64,000 nucleotides of DNA from Bacteroidetes bacterium UBA1941 (GTDB lineage: Bacteria > Bacteroidota > Bacteroidia > Chitinophagales > LD1). The notes under the pieces were generated by a model, which saw only the letters and a program-made list of their open reading frames with translations, was not told where the DNA came from and ran no database searches. The stretch's first letter is position 1. The number at the start of each line of letters is the position of its first letter. The stretch is taken from positions 186,001-250,000 of the forward strand of contig DDEZ01000002.1 of assembly GCA_002336805.1 (NCBI GenBank), given 5' to 3'. The position numbers and the translations under genes were made by a program. Shown here one piece after another: positions 17,695 to 26,737 of the stretch.

Positions 17695-19227
17695 ATGCCA
17701 CGGTTATATCTCGCTACCATAATCTGCCTGGCCCTGCTGGGCACACAGGGCTGCCACCAGCATGATGATCGCAGCACTGCATCATCACCGCGAGATGTAG
17801 ACCCATTCATCTACCTGCCGGCTGTAGAGACCTCTGGCAGCAATCATGACACCGCTACATGTATCCTGCTCAGTACTGACAATGTAGCGCGCTTTGACAA
17901 TAAGAAGCAAGAAAAGCCTTATGTCAACTCGGTCCAGATAGTAGATGCTGATGAGCCATGGCCCCCACGGTGGTATACAGCTACGCCATTCTATTCTGAT
18001 TCAGCTTTTGAGCGTGATACCAAGGATGGATACTACCGGTATGACTTCACACTGGATGGCAAGATAGATGGCCGGTTCTTTACCTTTTATAAAATACTCT
18101 CCCGTCAGCCCTTTCACGCCGGGCAGCTATCCGCTCCGGAGTTTGCGGCCTATATACTGCTGAATGAAAAGATGCAGCCCGCTGATACCGTGCGTAGCAA
18201 TACCAGGCGGTCTAACATGTTCTTTCATGACCTGAGGCTCAATGACCGTGGTGAGCGAATGGTAAACCTGAAGCGCGACACCTACCTGGACCTGCGCGAC
18301 TATACCGGCGATGACAAAGACACCTCTGTACACTGCAACTATGACCACATCCAGATACAGGACTCTACGGGCCGTATCGTTTTCAACTGGAACCCACTGC
18401 ACCACCTCGATCCGGATCTCTTTAACTATAAGCAAGCTGTACGCAAGAAGGCCTTTGCCGCCAATAACTCCGACCTGCTGGAGTGGACCCGCCTCACCTC
18501 GGCCCTCTGGGACTATGACGGAGACATACTCTACGCTATGAAGCAGATAGGCATAGGCAAAATATCCCGAGCTGATGGCCATGTGATATGGCAGATCAAT
18601 GGGCGGGATATGCCACTGGTAGCAGATGGCGATACGCTGGAGTGGTACTCACCACATGACCTCAACTACCTGTCTGACAATAGCACGTCCGCTACATATT
18701 CCCTCTACTCAAATGGAAAGGAAGGCAGCAAGTACGCCAAGGGGGTGATCTTTAGCATGGATAAAAAAACGCATAAGGCCCGGCTGGTGAAATATGTAGC
18801 GCCGCAGCTATCGTACTATGCAAATGGCCAGGGTAACCTGGAGTACTTTGCCAATGGCGACTATGCGATAGGGTATGGTTTCTTTGACCAACCGGACTCA
18901 CTGGACAATAGGGATGTGATGGAGTACCGCCTGCACGATGGTACCAATGCTGTGTACCAGCTGCCAAAGCATATATACACGTACAAGGCGCGCCTGCTGC
19001 GGAGCTGGCCAAAGCCCGCGCGTCCCCAGATCATCCGGCAGGGAGACCACCTGACCGTGAGTGGAGATGCCTCTCACCTGGTCTGGTACAAACTGACTGG
19101 ACCGAAATACCACACCGTACAGAAAGTAGGGACCTGCGCTACCATCACACCGGAGAAGGGTGCCATCTACTGCGTAGAGCAGCCATACGGCATAGGCTAT
19201 ACGGTGTCGCGGATGTACCGGAACTAA
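17695..19227 (+). CDS. Arylsulfotransferase-like lipoprotein
   Basis: A 510-residue exported protein. The N-terminus has a hydrophobic leader (LYLATIICLALLGTQGC), which fits a lipoprotein signal with C at about 20, although the lipobox is relaxed. The mature part resembles the arylsulfate sulfotransferase (ASST) beta-propeller group, with repeated blade-like stretches such as HIQIQDSTGRIVFNWNP and GHVIWQINGRDMP, the second close to the ASST pattern in which text of the form G-x-V-x-W alternates. Such proteins move sulfuryl groups or simply use the propeller for binding; I see no certain catalytic histidine. It stands alone on the plus strand, convergent with the DUF1501/DUF1800 operon and only 10 bases from its end. 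A sugar-sulfation role is speculative. Confidence 0.65.
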   Translation: MPRLYLATIICLALLGTQGCHQHDDRSTASSPRDVDPFIYLPAVETSGSNHDTATCILLSTDNVARFDNKKQEKPYVNSVQIVDADEPWPPRWYTATPFYSDSAFERDTKDGYYRYDFTLDGKIDGRFFTFYKILSRQPFHAGQLSAPEFAAYILLNEKMQPADTVRSNTRRSNMFFHDLRLNDRGERMVNLKRDTYLDLRDYTGDDKDTSVHCNYDHIQIQDSTGRIVFNWNPLHHLDPDLFNYKQAVRKKAFAANNSDLLEWTRLTSALWDYDGDILYAMKQIGIGKISRADGHVIWQINGRDMPLVADGDTLEWYSPHDLNYLSDNSTSATYSLYSNGKEGSKYAKGVIFSMDKKTHKARLVKYVAPQLSYYANGQGNLEYFANGDYAIGYGFFDQPDSLDNRDVMEYRLHDGTNAVYQLPKHIYTYKARLLRSWPKPARPQIIRQGDHLTVSGDASHLVWYKLTGPKYHTVQKVGTCATITPEKGAIYCVEQPYGIGYTVSRMYRN

Positions 19228-19237
19228 GCAGCCTGCA

Positions 19238-20509
19238 TCACACAAAGAAATCCATAGCCGGATATGAGCCTGGTATGATACGGCTCAGCTCCTCCGTGCC
19301 TACACCAAACCAGCCCCTCAAAACAGAAGCGTATACAGCACGGAAATCATGCTGCATGGTCAGGTTGTCCTCCACAGAAACCGTATCAGGTATATGAGGG
19401 TTGACTCCTACCAATCCACCGCGCAGGCGAGCCCCAAACATGAAGACAGGACCCGACGAGCCATGATCTGTACCGAAGCTTGCATTGGCCTTGATACGGC
19501 GGCCAAACTCGGAGTACACCATGCCGAGCACATCATCCTGCCGGCCCATGAGATGCAGGTCATCCTCAAAGGCGGCTATAGCAGCAGAGACCTGCGAAAG
19601 CAGGTGTGCATGTGTGCCGCGTGTAGGATCAGAGTGGTCTACCTGATTGTGATGGGTGTCAAACTCCATCAGATTGACCACATACACAGGACAGGTCATG
19701 CCGCCACCTATGAGCTGGGCCACTATACGGAGCTGATCTGCCAGCGGATTAGTGCCCTGGTCAGGATAGAGCCGCGAGAGATTCTTTTGGAGGCCGGCAG
19801 CTTTTTTGACACGCGCCAGGTAGTCTTTGGTCTGTGAGGCCACACTATTGATGTATGCCAGCTCCTGTGCCATAGGACGCGCCGAGGCCATATCCTGCGC
19901 ACTGGTCACGATATCATAAAACTCTCTGGTAGTGGTCACGGTCATGCCCATGCCTACCCGTGGGCCCTGCAGGCTGGTAGACAGCACACTGCCTACCTGT
20001 ATGGCAGGGGGATCAGGTACAGCCTCTGTGGGGTACTGCTGCGGGTAGCCCGGATAGCGGCTATCGAGATAGCGGCCCAGCCACCCCGTATCCAGTACCT
20101 GGCCTGATGCGGATGCAGTATGCCAGATATCAGTAGCGCGAAAATGGGAAAAGACCGGATCCGGGTAGCCTACGCCTTGTACCACAGTGAGCCTGCCATC
20201 ATCAAAGAGGCGCGCCAGCTCCGGCATAGCAGGATGAAAGGCTGTAGTATCTGTGTGCTTCAGCCGGATCACTTTCTGGTCTGGTATGAGCAGGTCTTTG
20301 CGAGCGGCAGAGAGCGCTTTGTATTGGTCCAGGGGGATCACTGTATTGAGCCCATCATTGCCACCATCCAGCTGCACCAGCACGAGTACTTTATCATGAC
20401 CGCGATGGGCGGGGTAGGGTAGGTGCCGCAGTGTACTACGCAGGCCCAGAGAGAGTGCTGTGCCTGCTACGATGGGTGCCGATACCTGTATGAAGTCTCT
20501 TCTTTTCAT
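19238..20509 (-). CDS. DUF1501 family protein (Tat-exported)
   Basis: A 423-residue DUF1501 protein. The N-terminus MKRRDFIQVSAPIVAG is a twin-arginine type signal. The conserved QLDGGNDGLN motif at 46-55, SHFRATDIWHT, EFDTHHNQ and SEFGRRIKANASFGTDHGSS block define the family, which falls in the alkaline phosphatase/sulfatase superfamily, so metal-dependent hydrolysis of a phosphate or sulfate ester is possible but not shown for this family. It is the last gene of the leftward operon, two bases after a DUF1800 gene. DUF1501/DUF1800 pairs are common in Bacteroidota and Planctomycetes and their function is unknown. Confidence 0.9.
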   Translation of the reverse strand: MKRRDFIQVSAPIVAGTALSLGLRSTLRHLPYPAHRGHDKVLVLVQLDGGNDGLNTVIPLDQYKALSAARKDLLIPDQKVIRLKHTDTTAFHPAMPELARLFDDGRLTVVQGVGYPDPVFSHFRATDIWHTASASGQVLDTGWLGRYLDSRYPGYPQQYPTEAVPDPPAIQVGSVLSTSLQGPRVGMGMTVTTTREFYDIVTSAQDMASARPMAQELAYINSVASQTKDYLARVKKAAGLQKNLSRLYPDQGTNPLADQLRIVAQLIGGGMTCPVYVVNLMEFDTHHNQVDHSDPTRGTHAHLLSQVSAAIAAFEDDLHLMGRQDDVLGMVYSEFGRRIKANASFGTDHGSSGPVFMFGARLRGGLVGVNPHIPDTVSVEDNLTMQHDFRAVYASVLRGWFGVGTEELSRIIPGSYPAMDFFV

Positions 20510-20511
20510 GA

Positions 20512-22194
20512 TTATGCCAGCTGGTACTCTGAGCGCTGCAGGATATAGGTGTAAAAAGGTATGAGCCGCCTGGTCACGACACTGCGTACCACCTCATCAT
20601 CCGGCCGGGCGCAGTAGTCCTGCCATGCGGCGGTCCAGTAGTGTGCAGCGGCCTGAGACGATAGCAGTATATCCCGCAGGATGTGCTGCTGCGCTGTGCT
20701 GACGGGTGGTGCGCACAGTATGCGCCAGGCCTCTGCTATCAGCCTGTCAGGGTCCTCCGGCTGTGACAGCTGCTGTGTGAACCGCAAGACATCAAAGTGG
20801 AGAGAGATAGCATCTGACTGTATACCGTGAGCAGATGCCAGTGTGTCTGTAGCCTGGTTTCGGGCGGTGAGGGTGGTAGAGCTGATCCAGAGCCTGCTGT
20901 ATGCAGGTGTCTGATAGGTAGCCGGCCATCCGGCTACATTGGGCGGATCTCCGGGATTCATGCCCATCTGGCCCATGAGCCAGGCCAGGTGAGACCATGA
21001 GGCATAGCGTGACGGCAGGTCTACAGGGTCAGCTACGCCAAACTGGCGATAGGCACCTATCAGGTGCTCTGCTGGATTTTTGATCTGGCAGCCTGTCTGG
21101 TACTCATCATAGAAATGCTCACCGCTGAGCAGCGCGCGCAGCGTGGGCTGCAGCTCAAAGCCATGAGCGATGAAAATGTCTGCCAGCGGTGATATGATAT
21201 GCGCCTCAGTATGTGCATCTATATGGTGATATACAAACCACCGGTAGAGATTGCGGCAGGTATACATGGCTACTGCCCGCTGGGCAAAGATCATATCTAT
21301 CAGCTCATCAGTCTCTGTGGTGCCTGCAGCTCCGGTCCTGCCACGGATCACTGCATGACCGTAGAAGGCAGAGAACTTTTTATCTCCGATATCATGATTA
21401 GGTGCATTGAAAACGGCGAAGACACCGCCCGGGCGATCTACCGTCTCCCAGCCTGTCAGCACACGCGCAGCCTCTCTGACATCGGCCTCAGTGTAGTGGG
21501 AGTCCGGCCCCTTGCCTACCGTAAAAAGCTCCTGCAATTCGCGGGCGTAGTTTTCATTGGGAGCCTTGGCGGTATTGACATTGGTATTGAGATACTCCAG
21601 CATGCCGGGATTGGTGGTCATATCGCGCACCAGCTTTTTGAAGTTGCCCAGGCAGCCGGCCCTGAGTAGCGCCAAATAGCCATAGTCCAGGCGGGAGTCC
21701 TTCATCTGGTACATCTGTGCTGCCAGGTGGTTTGACCAGAATAAGGTCATTTTCTCCGTGAGGCTGTGGTCCTGATGTATCATACAGCCCACCCACCAGG
21801 CTTTGAGGCTATCTACACGTTTGCCCTCCTGCGGGCCATCGGGATCTCCAAAGGATGCATGGACCCAGGTCTGGCCAAATGGCACATCCGGGTCTGTATA
21901 GTGTGCATCGTTGTATGCATTGACAGGAGGTGCGACGGGAGAAGACGGTGTGAGCAGGATATCGAGGCAAGCATCAAGGTCCAGCCCTGCAAACCTCTTG
22001 AGATCTGCCGGCGTGACGCCAAAGAGGCAGCGCCGGAGCAGGTGCAGCAGCCTGTCACTATCCCACGGCCCGGTATATGGCTGCAGCGCAGTGCGCGGCC
22101 TCTGGCTATCGGGCTCATGGGTGCCGGTATGGCCGGCAGCCGGGGCGCCCGCCAGTATAGCGAGAAAGTGTGAACGGGATAACAAACGATTCAT
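20512..22194 (-). CDS. DUF1800 family protein
   Basis: A 560-residue DUF1800 protein with a hydrophobic N-terminus (SHFLAILAGAPAAG) that looks like an export signal. The family core is recognisable: LHLLRRCLFGVTPADLKRF near the start, KMTLFWSNHLAAQ, NENYARELQELFTVG, and the TEADVREAARVLTGW segment. These proteins are periplasmic or outer-membrane associated and of unknown function; they occur next to DUF1501 proteins, as here (2-base gap to the gene that follows). Of the three DUF1800 genes in this block it is the only one with an obvious leader. Confidence 0.9.
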   Translation of the reverse strand: MNRLLSRSHFLAILAGAPAAGHTGTHEPDSQRPRTALQPYTGPWDSDRLLHLLRRCLFGVTPADLKRFAGLDLDACLDILLTPSSPVAPPVNAYNDAHYTDPDVPFGQTWVHASFGDPDGPQEGKRVDSLKAWWVGCMIHQDHSLTEKMTLFWSNHLAAQMYQMKDSRLDYGYLALLRAGCLGNFKKLVRDMTTNPGMLEYLNTNVNTAKAPNENYARELQELFTVGKGPDSHYTEADVREAARVLTGWETVDRPGGVFAVFNAPNHDIGDKKFSAFYGHAVIRGRTGAAGTTETDELIDMIFAQRAVAMYTCRNLYRWFVYHHIDAHTEAHIISPLADIFIAHGFELQPTLRALLSGEHFYDEYQTGCQIKNPAEHLIGAYRQFGVADPVDLPSRYASWSHLAWLMGQMGMNPGDPPNVAGWPATYQTPAYSRLWISSTTLTARNQATDTLASAHGIQSDAISLHFDVLRFTQQLSQPEDPDRLIAEAWRILCAPPVSTAQQHILRDILLSSQAAAHYWTAAWQDYCARPDDEVVRSVVTRRLIPFYTYILQRSEYQLA

Positions 22195-22231
22195 GCTGCC
22201 GCTGTTTTCTGTGCCGCCATGGCTATGGATC

Positions 22232-23497
22232 TCAGGACCGGAAAATCTTCAAATCAGGAAAATCACCACCAAAGACACTGGCTGCTACCTGATCCGGAGC
22301 ATCAAACCAACCTCGCAGCATAGAGCTGTATACTGCCCGGAAATCAACCTGTTTAGCCAGATTATCGTCTACGGTCACTTTGTCCGGTATCTCGGGATTG
22401 GCTCCTATGATACCCGACTGTACCCCCTCGCCAAAGAACATGATGGGCTGGCTGGAGCCGTGATCAGTGCCATAGCTGCTGTTGGACTTTATCCTGCGGC
22501 CAAACTCTGAAAAGGACATGCCTACCACATCATCAGCGCGGCCCATTTTATTGATATCATCCCAGAAGCATGTGATAGCCTGAGATAGTTTATGCAATAG
22601 ATCCGCATGGTTTCCCTTGGTCGGGTCTGATGAGCTGACCTGCTCAGCGTGCGTGTCAAATCCCTTGAGATCTACCATATAGACCGGAGTCTGCAGGCCG
22701 CTATGGATCAGTTTGGCCACCACTTTGAGCTGGTCTGCGAGTGTGTTTTCTCCGGCCTTGGGGTAGAGGGATGAGTGTGCAAATGTATTGCTCATCGCCT
22801 TCTGTATGGTCTTGGAGTAGCGGTCGGTCTGGAGGAGTATCTCGCGGATGCTTTTGACCTCGGCTGTGGCGTAGCTCTGCAGCTCGCTGCCTGTAGGGTC
22901 GGTATCGGAGTTTTCCAGTCCTGCTACAGGGTTGATCACGATACTCATGTCCAGCGCATCTCCCTGAAAGAGGAAGGTACCCGTGTCTCCCACCTTGATG
23001 GCCGGAGGGTCGGGACTCTTTGGATTGGGAAATCCCTCCGGATAGTTTTTGTAGCGAGACTCCAGAAACCTGGCCATCCAGCCTGTATACAAAACCCTAC
23101 CCGCATCTGAGCCGGTGAGCCAGATATCAGATGAGCGGAAGTGTGAGTAGTTAGGATTGTCATATCCGGCTCCCTGCACAAATGTGACGCACTTATTGTC
23201 ATAGAGGTCTTTGATCCCGGCCAGGGAGGGATGCAGGCCGGCGGCAGATGTACCCTTGAGTGTCAGGACCTTATTTTCTGGTATATAGATATTGGGCCGG
23301 GCGGCGGCTATCTTGTCCATGCGATCTACAGGGATCAGTGTATTCAGCCCGTCATTGCCCCCCAGCAGCTGTATGACCACGAGTATCCGGTTACCCTTGC
23401 CTTTGGACCTCGGTGGCTGGCAGGCAGACATGACACCCAGGAATGGCAGGACAGATCCGGTGATCAATGTGTTTTTTATGAATTTCCTCCTGTTCAT
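22232..23497 (-). CDS. DUF1501 family lipoprotein
   Basis: A 421-residue DUF1501 protein, clearly a paralogue of the one at 19238-20509. The leader MNRRKFIKNTLITGS is Tat-like and ends in a good lipobox (GVMSAC, C26), so it is probably an exported lipoprotein. Core motifs are QLLGGNDGLN at 43-52, SHFRSSDIWLTG, FDTHAEQ and SEFGRRIKSNSSYGTDHGSS. It lies two bases after a DUF1800 gene, repeating the same gene order as the neighbouring pair, so the pair was duplicated as a unit. Confidence 0.9.
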   Translation of the reverse strand: MNRRKFIKNTLITGSVLPFLGVMSACQPPRSKGKGNRILVVIQLLGGNDGLNTLIPVDRMDKIAAARPNIYIPENKVLTLKGTSAAGLHPSLAGIKDLYDNKCVTFVQGAGYDNPNYSHFRSSDIWLTGSDAGRVLYTGWMARFLESRYKNYPEGFPNPKSPDPPAIKVGDTGTFLFQGDALDMSIVINPVAGLENSDTDPTGSELQSYATAEVKSIREILLQTDRYSKTIQKAMSNTFAHSSLYPKAGENTLADQLKVVAKLIHSGLQTPVYMVDLKGFDTHAEQVSSSDPTKGNHADLLHKLSQAITCFWDDINKMGRADDVVGMSFSEFGRRIKSNSSYGTDHGSSQPIMFFGEGVQSGIIGANPEIPDKVTVDDNLAKQVDFRAVYSSMLRGWFDAPDQVAASVFGGDFPDLKIFRS

Positions 23498-23499
23498 GA

Positions 23500-25101
23500 T
23501 TACATCATTTGGTATTCGGTCAGATTCATGACCTCTCTGAAAAACTGTGTGAGACGGGTCTCCAGTACTGAGCGCGCTTCCATATTTTCGGGATCTTTCC
23601 TGAGGGACTGCCAGGCTTTCTTCCAGTCTCGGTCAGACTGCATATTAGACCGCAGGGTGGCTTTTAGTTTGTCCTTTGACCGGGTGCTGATAGGCACTGC
23701 CAGCATGAGGTCGGTACAGTCATCTGTGAATGCATCTACAGTGGCCGGATCGGCAAAGCCACTCACAAACGATATAAAGTCAAAGCTGACACGAGGCCCG
23801 TTGAATACCAGACCCTCATGAGTGGACAGCCCGCCCAGTATCTTAGAGCGGAGGCTGAGGGAGGCAGAGTTGATCCACCATTGGTGAAACTTGGGCTCCT
23901 GGTAGTATGCTGCCCAGCCCGCCACACTAGGCGGGTCTCCTATGCGCTGGGACAGATCCTCCAGATAGAGGTGAAACTGTAGCCAGGGCTCGTGGCAGCG
24001 AACGAGGTCCGTATAGACATTAGCCTTGGTATCATATACCTTCACATTCACCTGCTGTGCGGCACCCACCAGAAAGTCCACAGGACTTTTGACCAGGCAG
24101 CCTCTGAATACGGCATCAAAGAAATGCTCACTGCTCAGGAGCGTCTTCAGCACGGGTATGATCTCACAATTGCTCTGGCGGTAGATGTCTGCCAGCGGAG
24201 TGATGATGCGAGCCTCTACCTCCTCATCTATCTTGGAGTATACAAACCAGCGGTAGAGATTGCGGCAGATATACCTGGCAGCCTCCTTGCGCGAAAAAAT
24301 AAGTTCGATCAGATCACCTATTTCATTAGCGCCGTCAGCACCTTTTCTCCCAGAGATCACCTTATTATCAAAGTAAGCAGAGAATTTCTTGTCAGTATCA
24401 TCATGCAGATCGGGATAAAAGACACCTTTGATCGCATCTTTATCATCTTTCCAGCCGGTCAGTACGCGGGCGGCCGCCTTGACATCGCCTTCGGTATAGT
24501 TGACCCCATGCCCCTTGCCCAGGGTAAATAGCTCCATCAGCTCGCGGCCATAGTTTTCATTAGGAGCCTCTTTGGTACTGGAGTTGCCATTTTGATATAC
24601 CAGCATGGCCGGTGTAGTGGTGCCGTCTGTGATCAGCTTCTTTACATTGCCCAGTGCATGTGCCCTGAGCAGTGCTATATACTGATAGGAGTAGCGGCTA
24701 TCTTTGACCACGTCCAGCTCAGTCACATAATGATTGTGCCAGAAGAGGGTCATTTTTTCTCTCAGGGAGAAATCTCGGTTTATGATCTGCCCGGTCCACC
24801 ACATCTTGAGCATGAGTTTGCGGCCATAGTTTACTGCCGTGCTCTCGTATGGTGCGTGTACCCAGGTCTTGCCTTTGGGCACTAGCGGGTCTATCTCATC
24901 ATAGTCCTCTTCTACCACCTCCGGCGGTGCGGGAGAGGGGCGCAGCAGGATATCCATGCACTGCTCTATGGTCTTGCCCGAAAAATGTGCCAGCTCTTTA
25001 TGACCCACGCCAAAGAGACAACGCCGCAGCAGGTGCAGCGTATCTTTTTTCTGCAGGATCCCCCTCACCGGAGCCAGACTATACGAAGGGACGACAGCCA
25101 T
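23500..25101 (-). CDS. DUF1800 family protein
   Basis: A 533-residue DUF1800 protein with the core motifs LHLLRRCLFGVGHKEL, KMTLFWHNHYVTELDVV, NENYGRELMELFTLGKG and EGDVKAAARVLTGW. No signal peptide is seen from the chosen ATG, unlike the copy at 20512, which is odd for a family that is usually exported. It pairs with the DUF1501 gene two bases downstream. It is close in sequence to the third DUF1800 gene at 25160, especially in the first 200 residues. Confidence 0.88.
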   Translation of the reverse strand: MAVVPSYSLAPVRGILQKKDTLHLLRRCLFGVGHKELAHFSGKTIEQCMDILLRPSPAPPEVVEEDYDEIDPLVPKGKTWVHAPYESTAVNYGRKLMLKMWWTGQIINRDFSLREKMTLFWHNHYVTELDVVKDSRYSYQYIALLRAHALGNVKKLITDGTTTPAMLVYQNGNSSTKEAPNENYGRELMELFTLGKGHGVNYTEGDVKAAARVLTGWKDDKDAIKGVFYPDLHDDTDKKFSAYFDNKVISGRKGADGANEIGDLIELIFSRKEAARYICRNLYRWFVYSKIDEEVEARIITPLADIYRQSNCEIIPVLKTLLSSEHFFDAVFRGCLVKSPVDFLVGAAQQVNVKVYDTKANVYTDLVRCHEPWLQFHLYLEDLSQRIGDPPSVAGWAAYYQEPKFHQWWINSASLSLRSKILGGLSTHEGLVFNGPRVSFDFISFVSGFADPATVDAFTDDCTDLMLAVPISTRSKDKLKATLRSNMQSDRDWKKAWQSLRKDPENMEARSVLETRLTQFFREVMNLTEYQMM

Positions 25102-25159
25102 TTTTTCTGGAAGATTTTTTGTTTTCGTGAAGCTAATGATTTTTACAAAAAAAGGCCCC

Positions 25160-26737
25160 TCACATCATATGATATTCAGGCATATTGACCACAGCTTTAA
25201 AAAAAGCCCTCAGGTCTTTATCTATATTGCTTTTTGTCGATGTATCGGCGGTGCCACTCAGGATGCGGCGCCATGCTGCCATCCATTCTGACTCTGTCGT
25301 ACTTTGGAGCAGCCTGCCTTTTAGTTTAGCCAGGGTTTGGGCGCTGACGTCTGCTGCGCAGCATATCCTGAGGCTGTGGGCTATCATGCCGTCTACATCC
25401 TGCACCGGCCCTAGCTGCTGCACCCAGCGTATAAAATCAAATCTGAGCACCGGCCCATTGCATGCCAGGCCCTCTCGCGATACCAGTGCTTCGATCAACA
25501 TCTTGCGCAGGCCCAGCGTATACGAGTTGATCCACCACTGGCTGTACTTAGGTGCCTGGTAGTACGCAGGCCACCCCGCTACAGAGGGAGGGTCTCCCAC
25601 GCCCATGAGGAGGCCCAGCATATTGAAATAAAAAAATGCATAAGCCAGCAAGCTCTGACTAGGATCTGCAGGAAACTCAAGGTCAAACTGCAGCGCAGAC
25701 CCTATAAAAAAGTCTACAGGACTTTTGACCATAGCCGCTCTGAAGACCCGGTCATAAAAATGCTGACTGCTGAGCAGCACACGTAGTACTGGTGCCACCT
25801 CATAGTCATGGCTGGCAAATATCCGCGCCAAAGGTCCTATGATCTCTGCCTCTACCCGGTCATCTATGACATGGTATACAAAGTACCTGTATAGCTTCCT
25901 GCAAAAGAACCTGGCGACTTCTTCCTTTTTGAATATCATGTCTATGAGGTCTGCCAGCTCAGTGGCGCCCGCTGGCCCCTGCTGCCCGCGTATGACAGCG
26001 TGATCAAAAAAGGCTGAAAACCTCTTGTCTGCTGTATCGTGCCGCTCGGGGTGAAAGGCCGCCTGAATCTTTTCTTTATCGTCCGTCCATCCGGTCAGGA
26101 CACGAGCCGCACTCTTTACATCCTCTTCCGTGTAGTTTGATGCATATCCCTTGCCTATAGTAAAGAGCTCCATCAGCTCCCTGCTGTAGTTTTCGTTTGG
26201 TGCGCCTTTGGCGTTTGAGTTGCCATTGAGGTATACGAGCATGGCAGGGTCAGTAGTAGCCTCAGTGATCAGATCTTTGAAATTGCCCAGTGCGTGGGAG
26301 CGCACCATGCTGGCATATCTGTAGCTGTAGCGGCTATCCTTTACGATATCCATTTCGATCACCACATTGCTATGCCAGAAAAGTGTCATTTTCTCCGTCA
26401 GGGAGTGGTCTCTGGTGATCATCAGGCCTGCTATCCATGACTTGAGAGCATCCCTGCGGCTTTTATCTATATTCTCGTCCTCATAGGGCGCGTGTATCCA
26501 TGGCCGCCCACGAGGTACCAGCGGATCTATGCGGTCCGGGTCATCCTGTACAGGTACCGGGCCCTGTGCCGACTGGCGCAGCAGTATATCCATGATGGCG
26601 CCGATATCACGACCACTAAACGCAGCCAACTCCCTGTGCCCTACGCCAAACAGGCAGCGCCTGAGCAGGTGCAGCAGGTCATCCTGCTGCAGCGGACCCT
26701 GTATGGGGGCGAGGCTATATGAGGTCACAGAGATCAT
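25160..26737 (-). CDS. DUF1800 family protein, third tandem copy
   Basis: A 525-residue DUF1800 protein closely related to the copy at 23500 (shared SYSLAPIQGPLQ-like start, LLRRCLFGVGHREL, KMTLFWHSNVVIEMDIV, NENYSRELMELFTIGKG). It has no DUF1501 partner of its own and no evident signal peptide. Its ATG overlaps the stop of the SGNH hydrolase gene by four bases, so it is expressed from the same operon, and 58 bases separate it from the next DUF1800 gene. The extra copy probably arose by tandem duplication. Confidence 0.88.
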   Translation of the reverse strand: MISVTSYSLAPIQGPLQQDDLLHLLRRCLFGVGHRELAAFSGRDIGAIMDILLRQSAQGPVPVQDDPDRIDPLVPRGRPWIHAPYEDENIDKSRRDALKSWIAGLMITRDHSLTEKMTLFWHSNVVIEMDIVKDSRYSYRYASMVRSHALGNFKDLITEATTDPAMLVYLNGNSNAKGAPNENYSRELMELFTIGKGYASNYTEEDVKSAARVLTGWTDDKEKIQAAFHPERHDTADKRFSAFFDHAVIRGQQGPAGATELADLIDMIFKKEEVARFFCRKLYRYFVYHVIDDRVEAEIIGPLARIFASHDYEVAPVLRVLLSSQHFYDRVFRAAMVKSPVDFFIGSALQFDLEFPADPSQSLLAYAFFYFNMLGLLMGVGDPPSVAGWPAYYQAPKYSQWWINSYTLGLRKMLIEALVSREGLACNGPVLRFDFIRWVQQLGPVQDVDGMIAHSLRICCAADVSAQTLAKLKGRLLQSTTESEWMAAWRRILSGTADTSTKSNIDKDLRAFFKAVVNMPEYHMM